The position numbers and the translations under genes are program-made. Of a stretch of DNA of 5,763 nt, positions 5,561 through 5,763 are shown in pieces (within the stretch, counting starts at the first letter, position 1; each line of letters opens with the position of its first letter). The DNA is from Streptosporangiaceae bacterium (GTDB lineage Bacteria; Actinomycetota; Actinomycetes; Streptosporangiales; Streptosporangiaceae): contig JASIGD010000171.1 of assembly GCA_030045295.1 (NCBI GenBank), forward strand, positions 1 to 5,763, read 5' to 3'. The notes under the pieces are model-generated. The model had not been told where the DNA came from and did no database searches. It saw nothing but the letters and a program-made list of their open reading frames with translations.

Positions 5561-5763
5561 ATGGCCGAATCCGAAACCGAACCGGACGAGATATCGCTGC
5601 GTGCCGCCGAAGCCGCCGCTGATGTCACCGAGGCGAAGCGCCCGCAGGATCAGCGAAGGCTGGCTGCCGCCTTCGCCAGGGCCGCGAGTTCAAGCGCCCG
5701 CGTGGCCGGGCGAGGGACGCGCGCGGCGCAGCGAGGGACGCGCGCGGCGCAGCGCGGGGCGGG
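5561..5763 (+). CDS. Unrecognised protein, N-terminal part (runs off the right edge)
   Basis: The frame stays open from ATG 5561 to the edge, giving 67 residues plus two bases. I do not recognise the family. The first ten residues (MAESETEPDE) are strongly acidic; residues 11-50 are Ala-, Glu- and Arg-rich and could be helical; from residue 51 the sequence is basic and repetitive, RGTRAAQ twice and then RGA. No membrane segment or signal peptide is visible in this part. A GGTGGG 12 bases upstream is a poor ribosome binding site. The next in-frame start upstream is GTG 5552, which would add three residues. Its reality is supported by the tandem repeat being in frame (21 bp) and by the lack of a better open frame downstream of the terminator hairpins, but the evidence is modest. 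Confidence 0.5.
   Translation, partial: MAESETEPDEISLRAAEAAADVTEAKRPQDQRRLAAAFARAASSSARVAGRGTRAAQRGTRAAQRGA
5711..5763 (+). repeat. 21-bp perfect tandem repeat, two copies plus a degenerate third start
   Basis: Bases 5711-5731 and 5732-5752 are identical 21-mers beginning CGAGGGACG and ending GGCGCAG. A third copy seems to begin at 5753 with an A-to-C change and is cut by the window edge. The unit is a multiple of three and encodes RGTRAAQ in the frame of the gene starting at 5561. More copies may lie beyond the edge. Confidence 0.85.

Noticed and set aside
5350..5628. Minus-strand open frame of 92 codons at the LON-domain 3' end
   Set aside because: No motif and no ribosome binding site; it overlaps the conserved C-terminus of the LON-domain protein and the hairpins after it.
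5711..5763. Direct repeats as a CRISPR array
   Set aside because: The 21-bp units are contiguous with no spacers and are in frame with a coding sequence.

Overview
The window looks like chromosomal DNA from a high-GC actinomycete. Coding sequence is GC-rich with strong G/C bias at third positions, starts include GTG, and two genes appear to be leaderless. I recognise part of a mycofactocin (mft) redox-cofactor locus on the left and ordinary housekeeping or accessory genes on the right. The genus cannot be fixed from the sequence alone.

Region 1 (1-2987) is the mycofactocin segment. The left edge cuts into mftC, the radical SAM/SPASM peptide maturase, of which only the SPASM-containing C-terminus remains. 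Three bases after its stop comes mftF, the family-2 glycosyltransferase of the pathway. mftD, the FMN-dependent pre-mycofactocin synthase, lies on the opposite strand, and its 3' end overlaps that of mftF by 41 bp, with a stem-loop inside the overlap. In the usual mftABCDEF order, mftD and the peptidase gene mftE lie between mftC and mftF on the same strand. Here mftD is inverted to the far side of mftF, and mftE is not in the window. In the known pathway MftC decarboxylates and cyclises the C-terminal Val-Tyr of MftA (with MftB), MftE releases the product, MftD oxidises it to the redox-active form, and MftF adds glucose units.

Region 2 (2988-3071) is an 84-bp divergent promoter region between mftD and a small SAM-dependent methyltransferase gene. 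It holds a -35/-10 candidate for mftD, a -10-like element just upstream of the methyltransferase ATG, and an inverted repeat placed where a repressor could control both genes.

Region 3 (3072-5430) holds three genes on the plus strand: the methyltransferase, a zinc-less medium-chain NADP-dependent quinone oxidoreductase-like protein with a strong ribosome binding site, and a stand-alone LON substrate-binding-domain protein. A GC-rich hairpin follows each stop codon, so these look like separate transcription units. The methyltransferase and LON-domain genes share the motif CGTAGTRTC at the same distance from the ATG, with no Shine-Dalgarno, which suggests leaderless transcripts.

Region 4 (5431-5763) has 130 bp of hairpin-rich intergenic DNA, then the start of an unrecognised protein that runs off the right edge and contains a perfect in-frame 21-bp tandem repeat (RGTRAAQ twice). 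I saw no tRNA, rRNA, CRISPR array, insertion sequence or prophage gene.
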